Assembly: GCA_023301685.1 (NCBI GenBank)
Contig: JALZUG010000002.1
Span: forward strand, 28,358 to 92,357
From: Rickettsiaceae bacterium
GTDB lineage: Bacteria > Pseudomonadota > Alphaproteobacteria > Rickettsiales > Rickettsiaceae
DNA: 64,000 nucleotides
Direction: 5' to 3'
Shown here piece by piece: positions 1 through 8,285 of the stretch (position 1 is its first letter; each line of letters begins with the position of its first letter). The position numbers and the translations under genes were made by a program. The notes below the pieces were generated by a model that did no database searches, had not been told where the DNA came from, and saw nothing but the letters and a program-made list of their open reading frames with translations.

Positions 1-144
1 AAGCCAATTAAGACAACATTTAACTTAGGTCTAGGCGTTAACGCTGATTATGGCATGATGGAATATGGTGTTGGTTATGATGTTCACCTAGCTGAGAAGC
101 GTGTTGGACATGAAGGAAGCTTGAAAGTTCGTGTGAACTTCTAA
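1..144 (+). CDS. C-terminal end of an autotransporter / outer-membrane beta-barrel protein (partial)
   Basis: Frame 1 is open from the first base to a TAA at 142-144 and encodes the last 47 residues of a protein whose start lies outside the window. The tail alternates polar and hydrophobic residues and ends in KVRVNF, the terminal-phenylalanine beta-strand signature recognised by the BAM complex. The segment GVGYDVHLAEKRVGHEG resembles the final strands of autotransporter barrels such as the rickettsial Sca/OmpB proteins; that match is from memory. Two hairpins follow directly. The likely role is a surface-exposed or secreted adhesin, but the passenger domain is not visible. A generic porin barrel cannot be excluded. 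Confidence 0.6.
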   Translation, partial: KPIKTTFNLGLGVNADYGMMEYGVGYDVHLAEKRVGHEGSLKVRVNF

Positions 145-154
145 TTCCAAAGAA

Positions 155-185
155 TTTAGGAGGTTAAGCTATTTAACCTCCTAAA
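155..185 (+). terminator. 13-bp perfect inverted repeat after the autotransporter gene
   Basis: Bases 155-167 (TTTAGGAGGTTAA) pair perfectly with 173-185 around a 5-nt loop, 11 bases after the stop codon. There is no clean U-run behind it, so it may act as a transcript-end stabiliser or the first half of a double terminator with the hairpin at 219-247. Confidence 0.6.
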
Positions 186-218
186 CTATAATTATAGTTT
201 TCTATAATTTCCTTTTTG

Positions 219-256
219 CCCTCTGCAGGATTCCATTTTGCAGAGGGTTTTATTTT
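219..256 (+). terminator. Rho-independent terminator
   Basis: CCCTCTGCA (219-227) pairs with TGCAGAGGG (239-247) around an 11-nt loop and is followed by TTTTATTTT (248-256). This is a classical intrinsic terminator for the upstream autotransporter gene. Confidence 0.85.
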
Positions 257-334
257 GATGCTATATATTTTGCAGCTTGTTTAAGTTTGCTGCATCTCAT
301 TTACTTTTAAATTTAGTACACTGCTTTTTTATTT

Positions 335-496
335 TTTATCCTCTTATTTTATTAATATAGGCTGCGTATTCTCATGTAGTATCTAAAGCACTTCTATATT
401 TTGCTATAGAAACTTTCGAGTTTGTTTAAGATATTGTTTGATGAATGAAATTATTCGCTCTTCTATATTGAGTTATTTAATATGAATTTGGGACAT
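335..496 (-). pseudogene. Possible degraded transposase N-terminus (IS30-like)
   Basis: Read on the minus strand from an ATG at 494-496, this stretch gives MSQIHIK, a stop, then LNIEERIISFIKQYLKQ in the same frame. A second frame continues with KVSIAKYRSALDTT, a stop, then EYAAYINKIRG. The order 'IEER...KQ', 'SIAK', 'EYAAYI' recalls the N-terminal helix-turn-helix of IS30-family transposases, broken by stops and at least one frameshift. This was judged by eye only and chance resemblance in AT-rich DNA is possible. The rest of 145-661 holds two terminator hairpins and no other recognisable gene. Confidence 0.3.
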
Positions 497-661
497 TGCT
501 AATCCTAATTTTATTACTAGTTTCTACTCATTATTCCTAATCACAAATTCAAATTAAACAACTTTTGACTAACTTTTTGTTGAAATGGTGTTGGAATTTT
601 TATTGGACTTTGCTAAAGTTATAAGCGTAAAACGTAATATTAGAATTTAGGAGGAAAAAAT

Positions 662-1078
662 ATGTCATTTAAACCAGAAAATATGCCGCAAATGAGTCCA
701 TATCTTGTCGTAAAGGATATAAAAAAGTCTATAAAATTTTACAATAAAGCTCTTGGGTTTGAAATTGATGAACAAGTAGATGATGAGAATGGAAACCCTC
801 AGCATGTTAGTATGAAATTTGGTGAGTCAGTTATTATGTTTTGTCAGGAAGGTGCGTTTGGTACTCCTAAAAAGTCCCCTGCAACCCAAAATATTATGAT
901 GCCAATTAATATGTATCTTTACTGTGAGGATACAGATAGCGCGTATAAGCAAGCGATTGATAATGGTGCAAAGTCAGTGGTAGAACCAAATGATTCATTT
1001 TGGGGTGATCGATTTTGTAGTGTGCTTGATCCAGATCATTACGAATGGGCTTTTGCAACAAGCTTGAATCAGAAGTAG
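662..1078 (+). CDS. VOC (glyoxalase/bleomycin-resistance fold) protein, PhnB-like
   Basis: A 138-aa single-domain protein. It opens with the beta-alpha pattern of the vicinal-oxygen-chelate fold (PYLVVKDIKKSIKFYNKALGF, residues about 13-33), followed by MKFGESVIMF, and ends with a WGDRFCSVLDPDHYEWAFA segment. That ending matches the C-terminal strand of PhnB-like proteins, where 'WGxRxxxxxDPxGxxW' is typical; here DPDHYEW replaces DPxGxxW. A strong AGGAGG at 649-654 sits 7 bases before the ATG, which fixes the start. Substrate cannot be told from sequence. It stands alone between the autotransporter terminators and a minus-strand gene. Confidence 0.8.
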   Translation: MSFKPENMPQMSPYLVVKDIKKSIKFYNKALGFEIDEQVDDENGNPQHVSMKFGESVIMFCQEGAFGTPKKSPATQNIMMPINMYLYCEDTDSAYKQAIDNGAKSVVEPNDSFWGDRFCSVLDPDHYEWAFATSLNQK

Positions 1079-1085
1079 AAACATA

Positions 1086-1185
1086 ATACCATTTTCTAGA
1101 TCATAATAGTAAGTACAAAGTACAAATGTGGGAATAATCAATTATTATTTGATTATGATACTGGATGTTATCTAGAAAATAGTAT
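1086..1185. repeat. 100-bp element with imperfect terminal inverted repeats
   Basis: ATACCATTTTCTAGAT (1086-1101) is matched in inverted orientation by ATCTAGAAAATAGTAT (1170-1185), 15 of 16 positions. A second inner inverted pair (AATAATCAA / TTGATTATG) lies around 1132-1157. It could be a small MITE-like or palindromic intergenic element, or a structured 3' end of the VOC gene. No coding potential was seen. Confidence 0.5.
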
Positions 1186-1348
1186 TCATAATAAATTGTT
1201 TTTACTATTATGATGAATTGTATATGAAGCTGACTTGGTAGCTATTTGTTAATGAGTTTGGCAGAAGTGAACAAGAAATGCTGTTTAAATATTTTCTAAA
1301 AAATTATAGAGTCTTTGTATTTTCTACCTACTCGTCAAATATATCATC

Positions 1349-2107
1349 TTATATCTGTAAATCTATTACAGCTCCGCAAACATAGTACTCACCTACAATA
1401 TCAACTAAAGGGGTTATATCTTCTAAGTAAGGTGATACCGTAAATGTTATTAATTTATCCCAATTATTAACATCTGTATTATGACTATCAACTACAGTTT
1501 TTATAGTTGCTTTACCAAGTTCTGTTAGTCTGTTTCCAATAAAGTTAAGGCTTTGAAGATGCCGCGGTATATTAGTTTTTAAAGCTGATGCAAAAGAGCT
1601 CGCTCCCGGATCTGTAATACTGTTATAAGAAACATTAATATACTTTATAGGTGAAAGATATCCATTTGCAAGAGCGTGGCCTAATATATCAGACCCTATA
1701 TTTTGAATATTGTTAAAGGATAAGTTTAGATGTTCAATCTTAACGTTATGAAGAGAAAATAATCCTTGCATTATCAATGATAAATCAGTGCCTCCACTAC
1801 TTAAGTACTTAATGCCCGTTGGTCCTTTTACTAAATTATCTAATCCAACAGCCGATAATCCGCAATGACTTAAATCAAAAGTTCCAACATGAAGATCATA
1901 CTGAGAAAAATATCCGTTTAATTCTATAGCGTAATTATCATTAACAAGTCGATTACTATAATTTATTGTATCTACGTGCAATTTAGTAAGATGACTAGAA
2001 GCGGTATCGCTTCTAGTATCTGAAATATCTTCAGGTAGCTTTGTAGAGTTTTCAACTTTTAGCCGTTTTTTAAACTGCGTCTCTACCCTATGTTTTGTTC
2101 TTTTCAT
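1349..2107 (-). CDS. Leucine-rich-repeat protein, possible host-directed effector
   Basis: A 252-aa protein with at least three to four leucine-rich repeats of the ribonuclease-inhibitor type: HLNLSFNNIQNIGSDILGHAL (from about residue 126), YINVSYNSITDPGASSFASAL (from about 156) and SLNFIGNRLTELGKATIKTV (from about 186), with a weaker one at about 77-94. The first 20 residues are strongly basic (KRTKHR, KKRLK). No signal peptide or membrane segment is evident. LRR proteins of this eukaryotic type in intracellular bacteria are often secreted and bind host proteins; that role is inferred. It stands alone with long flanking spacers. Confidence 0.7.
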   Translation of the reverse strand: MKRTKHRVETQFKKRLKVENSTKLPEDISDTRSDTASSHLTKLHVDTINYSNRLVNDNYAIELNGYFSQYDLHVGTFDLSHCGLSAVGLDNLVKGPTGIKYLSSGGTDLSLIMQGLFSLHNVKIEHLNLSFNNIQNIGSDILGHALANGYLSPIKYINVSYNSITDPGASSFASALKTNIPRHLQSLNFIGNRLTELGKATIKTVVDSHNTDVNNWDKLITFTVSPYLEDITPLVDIVGEYYVCGAVIDLQI

Positions 2108-2300
2108 ATTACCTTATTTTGGAAGTAGGTTACTGACATAGTAACACTTAGTTTAACTAACTATTATTATATAAACCTTACTGAATGTAAATACTTTTAT
2201 TAAGAAATAAGAGCAAGATCTATAATCTAGACCTTTCAAAAGGTGATTTATTACCACTATTCCAGTTACTATTAGTTATTTGGTAAAATAACTGATTGGC

Positions 2301-2484
2301 ATTTTGTTTTATAAGTTAGGAAAAAAGGAGACAAAAACTTCTTCTGAAAAAAAAGATATTGCACCTAGTAAACATTGGCGAATTTTTTTACTCAGGTGTA
2401 AATAGAATAGGGCTAATAAAAACCTTAGCAATTGGAGTTCCAGCAAAAGCTATATATTACTTCCTAAGACCTACGTTATTTTAA
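2301..2484 (+). pseudogene. Possible small ORF split by a T7 tract
   Basis: From a TTG at 2304 the frame reads FYKLGKKETKTSSEKKD and APSKHWRIF, then meets a run of seven T (2383-2389) and soon a stop. Removing one T continues as YSGVNRIGLIKTLAIGVPAK to a TAA at 2482-2484, giving about 60 residues. No family is recognised and no good ATG exists. It is either a decayed small gene or chance. The remainder of 2108-2507 shows nothing recognisable. Confidence 0.2.
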
Positions 2485-2507
2485 TTAGGATTTTATTTAT
2501 CAATAAC

Positions 2508-3236
2508 TCAAAGGGCACGATCACATATTGCTTGCAGTTCAGCATATGCTGCGTCAAGCTCCAAGTAGTCTGACGAGCGTAGTACCAGAGATGTTCCATG
2601 TTGACCATCTTTTGTATAGGGATAGCTACCCATATCAATATTTGGATATTTCTTTTGTAGATCGGAGAATTGATCGGCTATTTTGCTTTCACCAAGCATA
2701 ATATCAATAGTTTTAGATTTTACTACATTACCATTTTTAAGCTTAGGTAGAGTTGATTCAAGCATTGCTTTCATTATATCTGGAATTCCTGCCATAGTAT
2801 AGACATTGCGAGTTATAAACCCTGGAATCATTGTAGCTTTATTGAATATTAGATCAGCACCTTCTGGAATATAGGCCATCTTTTCTCTAGCATGGTTAAG
2901 CTTTTCTCCTATACCATCATAATAGTTTTTTAGGATTTGATAGATTTCTTCATTTCTTGAATAAGGTAAGTCAAATGCAGCAGCAATTGATTCAGCTGTT
3001 ATATCGTCATGAGTAGGGCCTATACCGCCTGTCGTGAATACATAGTCATATTTTTCACTTAGCTCTCTAACATGCGTAATAATCATTTCCTTGATATCAG
3101 GAATTGTCCTAGTTTCTACGATTATTATGCCTTTTTCCCCTAATGTTAGCGCGATTTCTTGAGTGTTTACATCAAGTGTACGACCAGATAAGATTTCATT
3201 GCCAATAATAATTATACTTGCTGTTGGATTGCTCAT
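2508..3236 (-). CDS. CinA/MoaB-type molybdopterin-binding-domain protein
   Basis: A 242-aa protein with the COG1058 signatures IGNEILSG (residues 11-18) and TTGGIGPTHDD (68-78), the loops that form the MoaB/MoeA-like nucleotide pocket. It corresponds to the N-terminal half of CinA without the C-terminal nicotinamide-nucleotide amidase domain. CinA-type COG1058 domains can act as ADP-ribose pyrophosphatases. With no molybdenum-cofactor genes in sight, nucleotide housekeeping is more likely than cofactor synthesis; this is inference. It is transcribed alone on the minus strand. Confidence 0.8.
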   Translation of the reverse strand: MSNPTASIIIIGNEILSGRTLDVNTQEIALTLGEKGIIIVETRTIPDIKEMIITHVRELSEKYDYVFTTGGIGPTHDDITAESIAAAFDLPYSRNEEIYQILKNYYDGIGEKLNHAREKMAYIPEGADLIFNKATMIPGFITRNVYTMAGIPDIMKAMLESTLPKLKNGNVVKSKTIDIMLGESKIADQFSDLQKKYPNIDMGSYPYTKDGQHGTSLVLRSSDYLELDAAYAELQAICDRAL

Positions 3237-3390
3237 ATTTATATACTATTTTTTATCACAAATTATGCTCGTTTATTATAATATATAATTTATAATGCAT
3301 AGCTAGATGTATATAATACTAATTTACATTTTTTAGATATTCTGTGCCCTTCTTTGTTTATTTAGATTATATTTCAAGGTGATTCGCTAT

Positions 3391-3423
3391 AAAAAAAGAG
3401 CCAACAAAATTTGCTGACTCTTT
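3391..3423 (-). terminator. Rho-independent terminator of the Bax-inhibitor-like gene
   Basis: On the minus strand GAGTCAGCAAA (3420-3410) pairs with TTTGTTGGCTC (3408-3398), allowing two G-U pairs. A U-run follows, given by the A-tract at 3391-3397. Confidence 0.8.
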
Positions 3424-3447
3424 ACTAATTATATTATTTTGCAGAAT

Positions 3448-4188
3448 CTACCTTCTATCACCAAAGAATCTTAGTAGATATAGGAACAGATTGATAAAGT
3501 CTAGATATAGAGTAAATGCTCCCATAATAGACATTTTTTGTCCCATCTCGCCTCCACCTGAAGTGTAGTACATTGTTTTAAGCTTTTGTGTATCCCAAGC
3601 AGTCAGACCCATAAATATAGCAACGCCAATGAAAGATGTAGCAAATTGGATAGCTGGACTTTGTAGCCATATATTAATTATAGATACAACGATTAGACCA
3701 ATCAGACCCATGATCAAAAACGAACCCATCGATGTTAAATCCCTTTTTGTTGTATAGCCATATAAGCTCATAGAGCCAAATACTGCAGAGCAGATTAGGA
3801 ATGTACGAACTAATGATTGGCCAGTATACATAAGACCAAGGGATGATAGGGACATGCCCATAAGTGCTGCATAAACCCAGAATGTAACTTGCGCGGTTTG
3901 TACTGACATTCTTCCCATACCCATGAAAAAGAATAGAGCTATTCCAAGCGGTGCAAAGGTAATAATCATTCCTAACATAGTTTGCCCCAGAAGTTCACCA
4001 CTTGGACCAACATTATACATAATATTCATTAATGGAGGGAAATTCAGGGTTCCATATGCCATAGCTCCTGTTAAAAGTAGTGCAAGAGTCATATAGTTGT
4101 ATATTTTGAGCATATAGCTTCTTAGGCCTTCATCAAAACCCTTTTGGCTTTTGCTTTTGCTTGTGTAAGCCTTAGTATAATCCATCAT
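3448..4188 (-). CDS. Bax inhibitor-1 / YccA-family membrane protein
   Basis: A 246-aa protein with about seven hydrophobic segments after a polar N-terminus of roughly 25 residues. It has the UPF0005/BI-1 features: an N-terminal 'LRSYMLKIYNYMTLALLLTG' segment, the fourth-helix 'YGYTTKRDLTSMG', and a C-terminal 'LTAWDTQKLK' followed by LYLDFINLFLYLLRFFG. Bacterial homologues such as YccA modulate FtsH, and others have proton-sensitive calcium leak activity. Which applies here is not visible. An intrinsic terminator follows. ubiA lies 51 bases upstream on the same strand, so the two may be co-transcribed. Confidence 0.9.
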   Translation of the reverse strand: MMDYTKAYTSKSKSQKGFDEGLRSYMLKIYNYMTLALLLTGAMAYGTLNFPPLMNIMYNVGPSGELLGQTMLGMIITFAPLGIALFFFMGMGRMSVQTAQVTFWVYAALMGMSLSSLGLMYTGQSLVRTFLICSAVFGSMSLYGYTTKRDLTSMGSFLIMGLIGLIVVSIINIWLQSPAIQFATSFIGVAIFMGLTAWDTQKLKTMYYTSGGGEMGQKMSIMGAFTLYLDFINLFLYLLRFFGDRR

Positions 4189-4239
4189 ATAAAATTACCT
4201 CAAATAATTTGTTTGCTTAATATATAATATAAGGGGTTT

Positions 4240-5094
4240 TTAGAGTTTTTCAAGTAGCAACCCTAAAAACAATATAAAACCAATATAATTATTTGCCTTA
4301 AAACGTGCAAGGCAGTTGCTTTCTTGTGTTATATCTAAAGTGTAGACAATCCAAATAGTACCTAGAATACTGAGTATAATGGCCATAGATAGGAATAAAT
4401 TCATAGTATTCCAAGTTGCAAAGGCAAATAAAAATATAAATGCTAGGTATAATGCTAGAATAATAGTTTTATAGTTCATATTTTCAACAAAAATGGCCGT
4501 TGATTTGATTCCAACCTTTTTATCATCTTTGATATCCATAAAAGCATAAATGGTATCGTAGCCTACCGTCCAGAATCCACATGCAAAATATAGAATCATG
4601 GCATCCATCGAGATATTATCTGTAATTACGGCATAACCAATCAGGCACCCTAGATTGATTGTAATACCTAAAAACACTTGTGGAAAGTATGTTATACGCT
4701 TCATTAAAGGGTAGAGTGTAGTAAGGAAAACAGCTACAAAGCCTATTGCTATAGATGTTATATTTAAAGATACTAATATTAGTAGTCCAATAGATAGGAG
4801 AGTAAAAAGAAGTATAATAGCCTCTTTTACAGATATAGCTCCGCTTGCTATTGGACGGTTCTTAGTGCGGGCAACTTTTTTATCTAGGTTACGGTCAAAT
4901 AAATCATTGATTATACAGCCCGCACCGCGTGTTATAATACTACCTATTATAAATACAAGCAGATATAGTAGGTCTGATGGATTATTTTTATAAGCTAGCA
5001 TTAAGCCAAAAGCTGCTGGAAAAAAATAGCAGAAATAAACTACTGGTGAGTTTAAACGCGTTAGCAGCAGTAAGTTGGTGAATTTATTTGTCAT
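4240..5094 (-). CDS. ubiA: 4-hydroxybenzoate polyprenyltransferase UbiA
   Basis: A 284-aa integral membrane prenyltransferase with both Asp-rich motifs: NDLFDRNLD (63-71) and [13 protein letters not shown] (179-191). These bind the Mg-diphosphate of the polyprenyl donor. About eight to nine hydrophobic helices are visible. It attaches the isoprenoid tail to 4-hydroxybenzoate in ubiquinone synthesis, which implies aerobic respiration. It is divergent from valS, with only 67 bp between the two start codons, so the promoters must overlap. Confidence 0.92.
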   Translation of the reverse strand: MTNKFTNLLLLTRLNSPVVYFCYFFPAAFGLMLAYKNNPSDLLYLLVFIIGSIITRGAGCIINDLFDRNLDKKVARTKNRPIASGAISVKEAIILLFTLLSIGLLILVSLNITSIAIGFVAVFLTTLYPLMKRITYFPQVFLGITINLGCLIGYAVITDNISMDAMILYFACGFWTVGYDTIYAFMDIKDDKKVGIKSTAIFVENMNYKTIILALYLAFIFLFAFATWNTMNLFLSMAIILSILGTIWIVYTLDITQESNCLARFKANNYIGFILFLGLLLEKL

Positions 5095-5161
5095 TTTTTT
5101 CTATTTATACTATTATCCTCAATTCAGGTTTTCTAAATATATAAAATCAAAAGATAATAGC

Positions 5162-7672
5162 ATGGCTGAGTTTCCAAAGAAATATAAGTTTAATGAAAGT
5201 GAAAAAAAATGGCAAAATTTTTGGCAAGAGCAGGGAGTATATGTCTGGGATAAAAAAGAGTCTCGTGAAAATACGTATGTAGTTGATACTCCTCCACCAA
5301 CAGTTTCAGGGCATTTACACATTGGCCATGTATATAGCTATACACATACTGATTTTGTAGTTCGTTTTCAGAGAATGAAAGGGATGAATGTGTTCTACCC
5401 AATGGGCTTTGATGATAATGGGCTTCCAACAGAGAGGTTGGTTGAGAAAAAAAGAAAAGTAAAAGCTAGTAGCATGAATCGTGAGGAGTTTGTAGCGATA
5501 TGTAAAGATGTTGTTGAATCAGAAGAAGAAAAGTTTCAAGATCTATTTAATAGTATAGCTTTATCAGTTGACTGGAATATTGAATATAGAACGATAAGCG
5601 ATACTTCGTGCAAAATTTCACAAATGTCATTTCTTGATCTAATGCAGAAAGGCCAGATTTATCGCGATTCACAGCCAATGCTTTGGGATCCAGTTGACCA
5701 AACTGCTCTTGCTCAAGCTGATATTGAAGATAAAGAGCAAACGACCTTTATGAATGATCTTCAGTTTACAACCGAAGATGGAAAGCCAATAATAATTGCT
5801 ACTACAAGGCCTGAATTGCTTCCAGCATGTGTATCAGTATTTTTTCATCCGGATGATGAAAGATATAAAGAGTTAGAAGGTAAATTTGCTATCTCACCAT
5901 TATTTGGTGTAAAAGTGCCACTTCTATCTGATGACATGGTTGATCCTGAGAAAGGAACAGGCTTAGTTATGTGTTGTACTTTCGGCGATCAGACAGATAT
6001 TCAATGGTGGAGAAAGCATAATTTGCAAACAAAGATTATATTTACTAAATGGGGAACTATTGATGAAATCGAATTTGATGAGAGTTGTCTAGATGTTGAT
6101 AAAGCGCAAAAATTTGTATCCCAGATAACTGGGCTGAAAATTAAAGCTGCTAGAGAAAAAATGATCGAAATTTTAAAAGATGAAAGTCTCTTGTTAGGTC
6201 AAACAGAAAAAACACAAACTGTTAAATGCGCTGAAAGATCCGGAGCTCCACTCGAGATTTTAACTACTCCTCAATGGTTTATCAAATCAGTTGAGCACAA
6301 AGATGCTATGATGCAAAAATCGAATGAACTGAAATGGTATCCAGAATCTATGAAAATAAAATTAGATAGCTGGACTCATGGAGTCGCTTTAGATTGGTGT
6401 ATTTCAAGACAGAGATATTTTGGTGTTCCATTTCCTGTTTGGTATTCAAAAAGACCAGGAGAAGAAGGGAAAGTGCTGTTAGCATCACCTGATCAGCTGC
6501 CAATTGATCCGCTGCGTGATGTACCGGCTGGCTATACTCCAGATGAGGTCGAGCCTGATAAAGATGTAATGGATACTTGGTCGACAAGTTCTGTTTCACC
6601 TCAGCTTAGCTCTCATGGAATTGCAGACGGTTTTATGATTAATGAAGAGCGTCACAATAAATTATTTCCAGCTGACCTTCGCCCGCAAGCACATGAGATT
6701 CTAAGAACTTGGGCTTATTATACAATGCTGAAAAGTTATTTGCACCAAGATACATTGCCATGGAAGAATATTATGATTAGTGGTTGGTGTTTGGCTGTTG
6801 ATAAAAGCAAAATGTCGAAGTCTAAAGGTAACATTGTTGTGCCTGAGACAATTTTAGAGCAGCATGGAGCTGATGTAGTACGTTATTGGTCATCGAGTTC
6901 AAAACTTGGCAGTGATACAGCTTATTCTGAAGATGTTGTAAAGAATGGTAAGCGTTTAGTGAATAAGCTTTGGAACGCAGCAAAATTTGTTTCTCAGCAT
7001 TTTGATAAAATACCAGATAGTGATAAAAAATTAAGCTTAGAAGAAGTAAAGGAAAAAATCACTTCCGATTTTGATAGATATTTTATTTCCAAATTATCTG
7101 AATTAGTAGTTTATGCAACGGGTGAGTATGAGAAATATGAATACGCTACTGCAATGCATAAGACAGAAAATTTTTTCTGGTCTCTATTCTGTGACAATTA
7201 TTTAGAGATAACAAAGACAAGGGCATATGATGAAGAGAATAAAGACCCTGATGGAGCATTGAGCGCAAGGCTTACATTATATCATGCGCTTAAAACACTG
7301 CTGCAGCTATTTGCTCCGGTAATGCCGCATATTACTGAAGAAATATATCAGATTCTGTATTCCAATAAATCTATTCATGCTCGTGGTAATTGGCCAAAAT
7401 TAGATGTTAAGTTTGGTGAAGTAAAAACTAAAGAATCAGAAAATCTTTTATCTGTCCTTGAACTGGTTCGTAAAATTAAAGCACAGGATAACTTATCTAT
7501 TAAGGCTCCAATTGAATATATTGAAGTTCAAAACGGTCAATTATCACAGAAGCTTATTTCGGATTTAAAGCAAGTAACTTCATCTGCAGATGTTCGAATA
7601 GTTGATAAATTATCGTCTGATTCCCAAGGTTTATCCGAAAATGATGTCCACATTCATGTGGTATATAATTAA
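5162..7672 (+). CDS. valS: Valyl-tRNA synthetase
   Basis: A class I synthetase of 836 aa from the ATG at 5162. The frame stays open 29 codons further upstream, but that stretch is a low-complexity hydrophobic extension overlapping the ubiA start region and is unlikely to be translated. The HIGH motif is at 53-56 after PPPTVSG, and KMSKS is at 550-554. The editing domain ([19 protein letters not shown]) lies between. The C-terminal anticodon-binding helices are present, but I do not recognise the long C-terminal coiled coil of typical bacterial ValRS. From memory, rickettsial ValRS belongs to the archaeal-type lineage, and this short form fits that. It charges tRNA-Val with valine. Confidence 0.95.
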   Translation: MAEFPKKYKFNESEKKWQNFWQEQGVYVWDKKESRENTYVVDTPPPTVSGHLHIGHVYSYTHTDFVVRFQRMKGMNVFYPMGFDDNGLPTERLVEKKRKVKASSMNREEFVAICKDVVESEEEKFQDLFNSIALSVDWNIEYRTISDTSCKISQMSFLDLMQKGQIYRDSQPMLWDPVDQTALAQADIEDKEQTTFMNDLQFTTEDGKPIIIATTRPELLPACVSVFFHPDDERYKELEGKFAISPLFGVKVPLLSDDMVDPEKGTGLVMCCTFGDQTDIQWWRKHNLQTKIIFTKWGTIDEIEFDESCLDVDKAQKFVSQITGLKIKAAREKMIEILKDESLLLGQTEKTQTVKCAERSGAPLEILTTPQWFIKSVEHKDAMMQKSNELKWYPESMKIKLDSWTHGVALDWCISRQRYFGVPFPVWYSKRPGEEGKVLLASPDQLPIDPLRDVPAGYTPDEVEPDKDVMDTWSTSSVSPQLSSHGIADGFMINEERHNKLFPADLRPQAHEILRTWAYYTMLKSYLHQDTLPWKNIMISGWCLAVDKSKMSKSKGNIVVPETILEQHGADVVRYWSSSSKLGSDTAYSEDVVKNGKRLVNKLWNAAKFVSQHFDKIPDSDKKLSLEEVKEKITSDFDRYFISKLSELVVYATGEYEKYEYATAMHKTENFFWSLFCDNYLEITKTRAYDEENKDPDGALSARLTLYHALKTLLQLFAPVMPHITEEIYQILYSNKSIHARGNWPKLDVKFGEVKTKESENLLSVLELVRKIKAQDNLSIKAPIEYIEVQNGQLSQKLISDLKQVTSSADVRIVDKLSSDSQGLSENDVHIHVVYN

Positions 7673-7751
7673 TCTCAATATTTATCATTAATCATTTCTT
7701 CATAAATATATAGCATAATTTATTATGTAATTAATTTTTGGAGGAGGTCTT

Positions 7752-7979
7752 ATGGGTTGTGATGAATTAGCAGAAGAAAAAGCTGCTGCACAAGCCTTAA
7801 TAAATAATGTTATTTCAACAAAAGAGCATGAGCAACTTGTAGATACTATAACTATTTTAGCTGGTTTAGATGCACAAGACTTTGAATTTGTTGGTTTGTC
7901 ATACGATAAGCAAAATGATTTAGTTGTGTTATCTGGTGATATTGAAGGTTATTCAGTATCAGTTTCTACAGATGGATAA
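7752..7979 (+). CDS. Small acidic orphan protein (75 aa)
   Basis: A short acidic ORF with a very strong ribosome site (GGAGGAGG at 7740-7747) just before its ATG, which supports real translation. The protein has one helical N-terminal part (ELAEEKAAAQALINN) and a beta-like C-terminus (FEFVGLSYDKQNDLVVLSG). There is no signal peptide or membrane segment. I do not recognise a family. It lies 79 bp after valS in the same direction and may be read from the same transcript. Confidence 0.6.
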   Translation: MGCDELAEEKAAAQALINNVISTKEHEQLVDTITILAGLDAQDFEFVGLSYDKQNDLVVLSGDIEGYSVSVSTDG

Positions 7980-8101
7980 AATTAAAATCTATGATTAACC
8001 TTTAAACGTGAGTTTAGGATTGGTAAGGTCTGAGTTGTCTTTAATACCTTTAATACATTCATGTCATTCCTGTGTAGGTGAAAATTCTGTGAGTATATAG
8101 T

Positions 8102-8224
8102 ATGGCTCAATCGAAAATATCTCTTAATGGGTGTCCACTTTGTGCAAATGGCATCTGGAGAAGCGGAGAAAAAGTAATTAATATCACTCTTGTACCTATG
8201 GAATTAGCAGCTTGCTTAAGCTAA
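8102..8224 (+). CDS. Candidate 40-aa ORF within a dispersed repeat
   Basis: An ATG-started frame encodes MAQSKISLNGCPLCANG, then IWRSGEKVINITLV and a short tail. The last two thirds of its DNA (8159-8227) is repeated on the opposite strand at 40976-41043 (about 84% identity by eye), where the frame reads TCAENN-LRSGVKVLNITF. Preservation of RSGxKVxNIT in both copies could mean a decayed protein-coding family rather than a random repeat. The ribosome site is weak. The rest of the 7980-8285 spacer holds nothing else recognisable. Confidence 0.25.
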   Translation: MAQSKISLNGCPLCANGIWRSGEKVINITLVPMELAACLS

Positions 8225-8227
8225 ATT
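8159..8227 (+). repeat. Dispersed repeat, copy A
   Basis: This 69-bp segment from AGAAGCGGAG to CTAAATT matches the reverse complement of 40976-41043 with about 11 differences, one of them a single-base gap. Its ends are not inverted repeats. Confidence 0.6.
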
Positions 8228-8285
8228 TATGTTTTAAAGCAGGGTTAATATTGATTACAAACCCTACCTCAAATATCTATTTTTT

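Noticed and set aside
5075..5161. N-terminal extension of ValS from an upstream ATG
   Set aside because: The extra 29 residues are Tyr/Phe-rich, overlap the ubiA start, and are not found in ValS proteins as I know them.
5119..5429. Two short minus-strand ORFs over the valS start
   Set aside because: They lie inside the valS coding region, have no ribosome site and no recognisable protein features.
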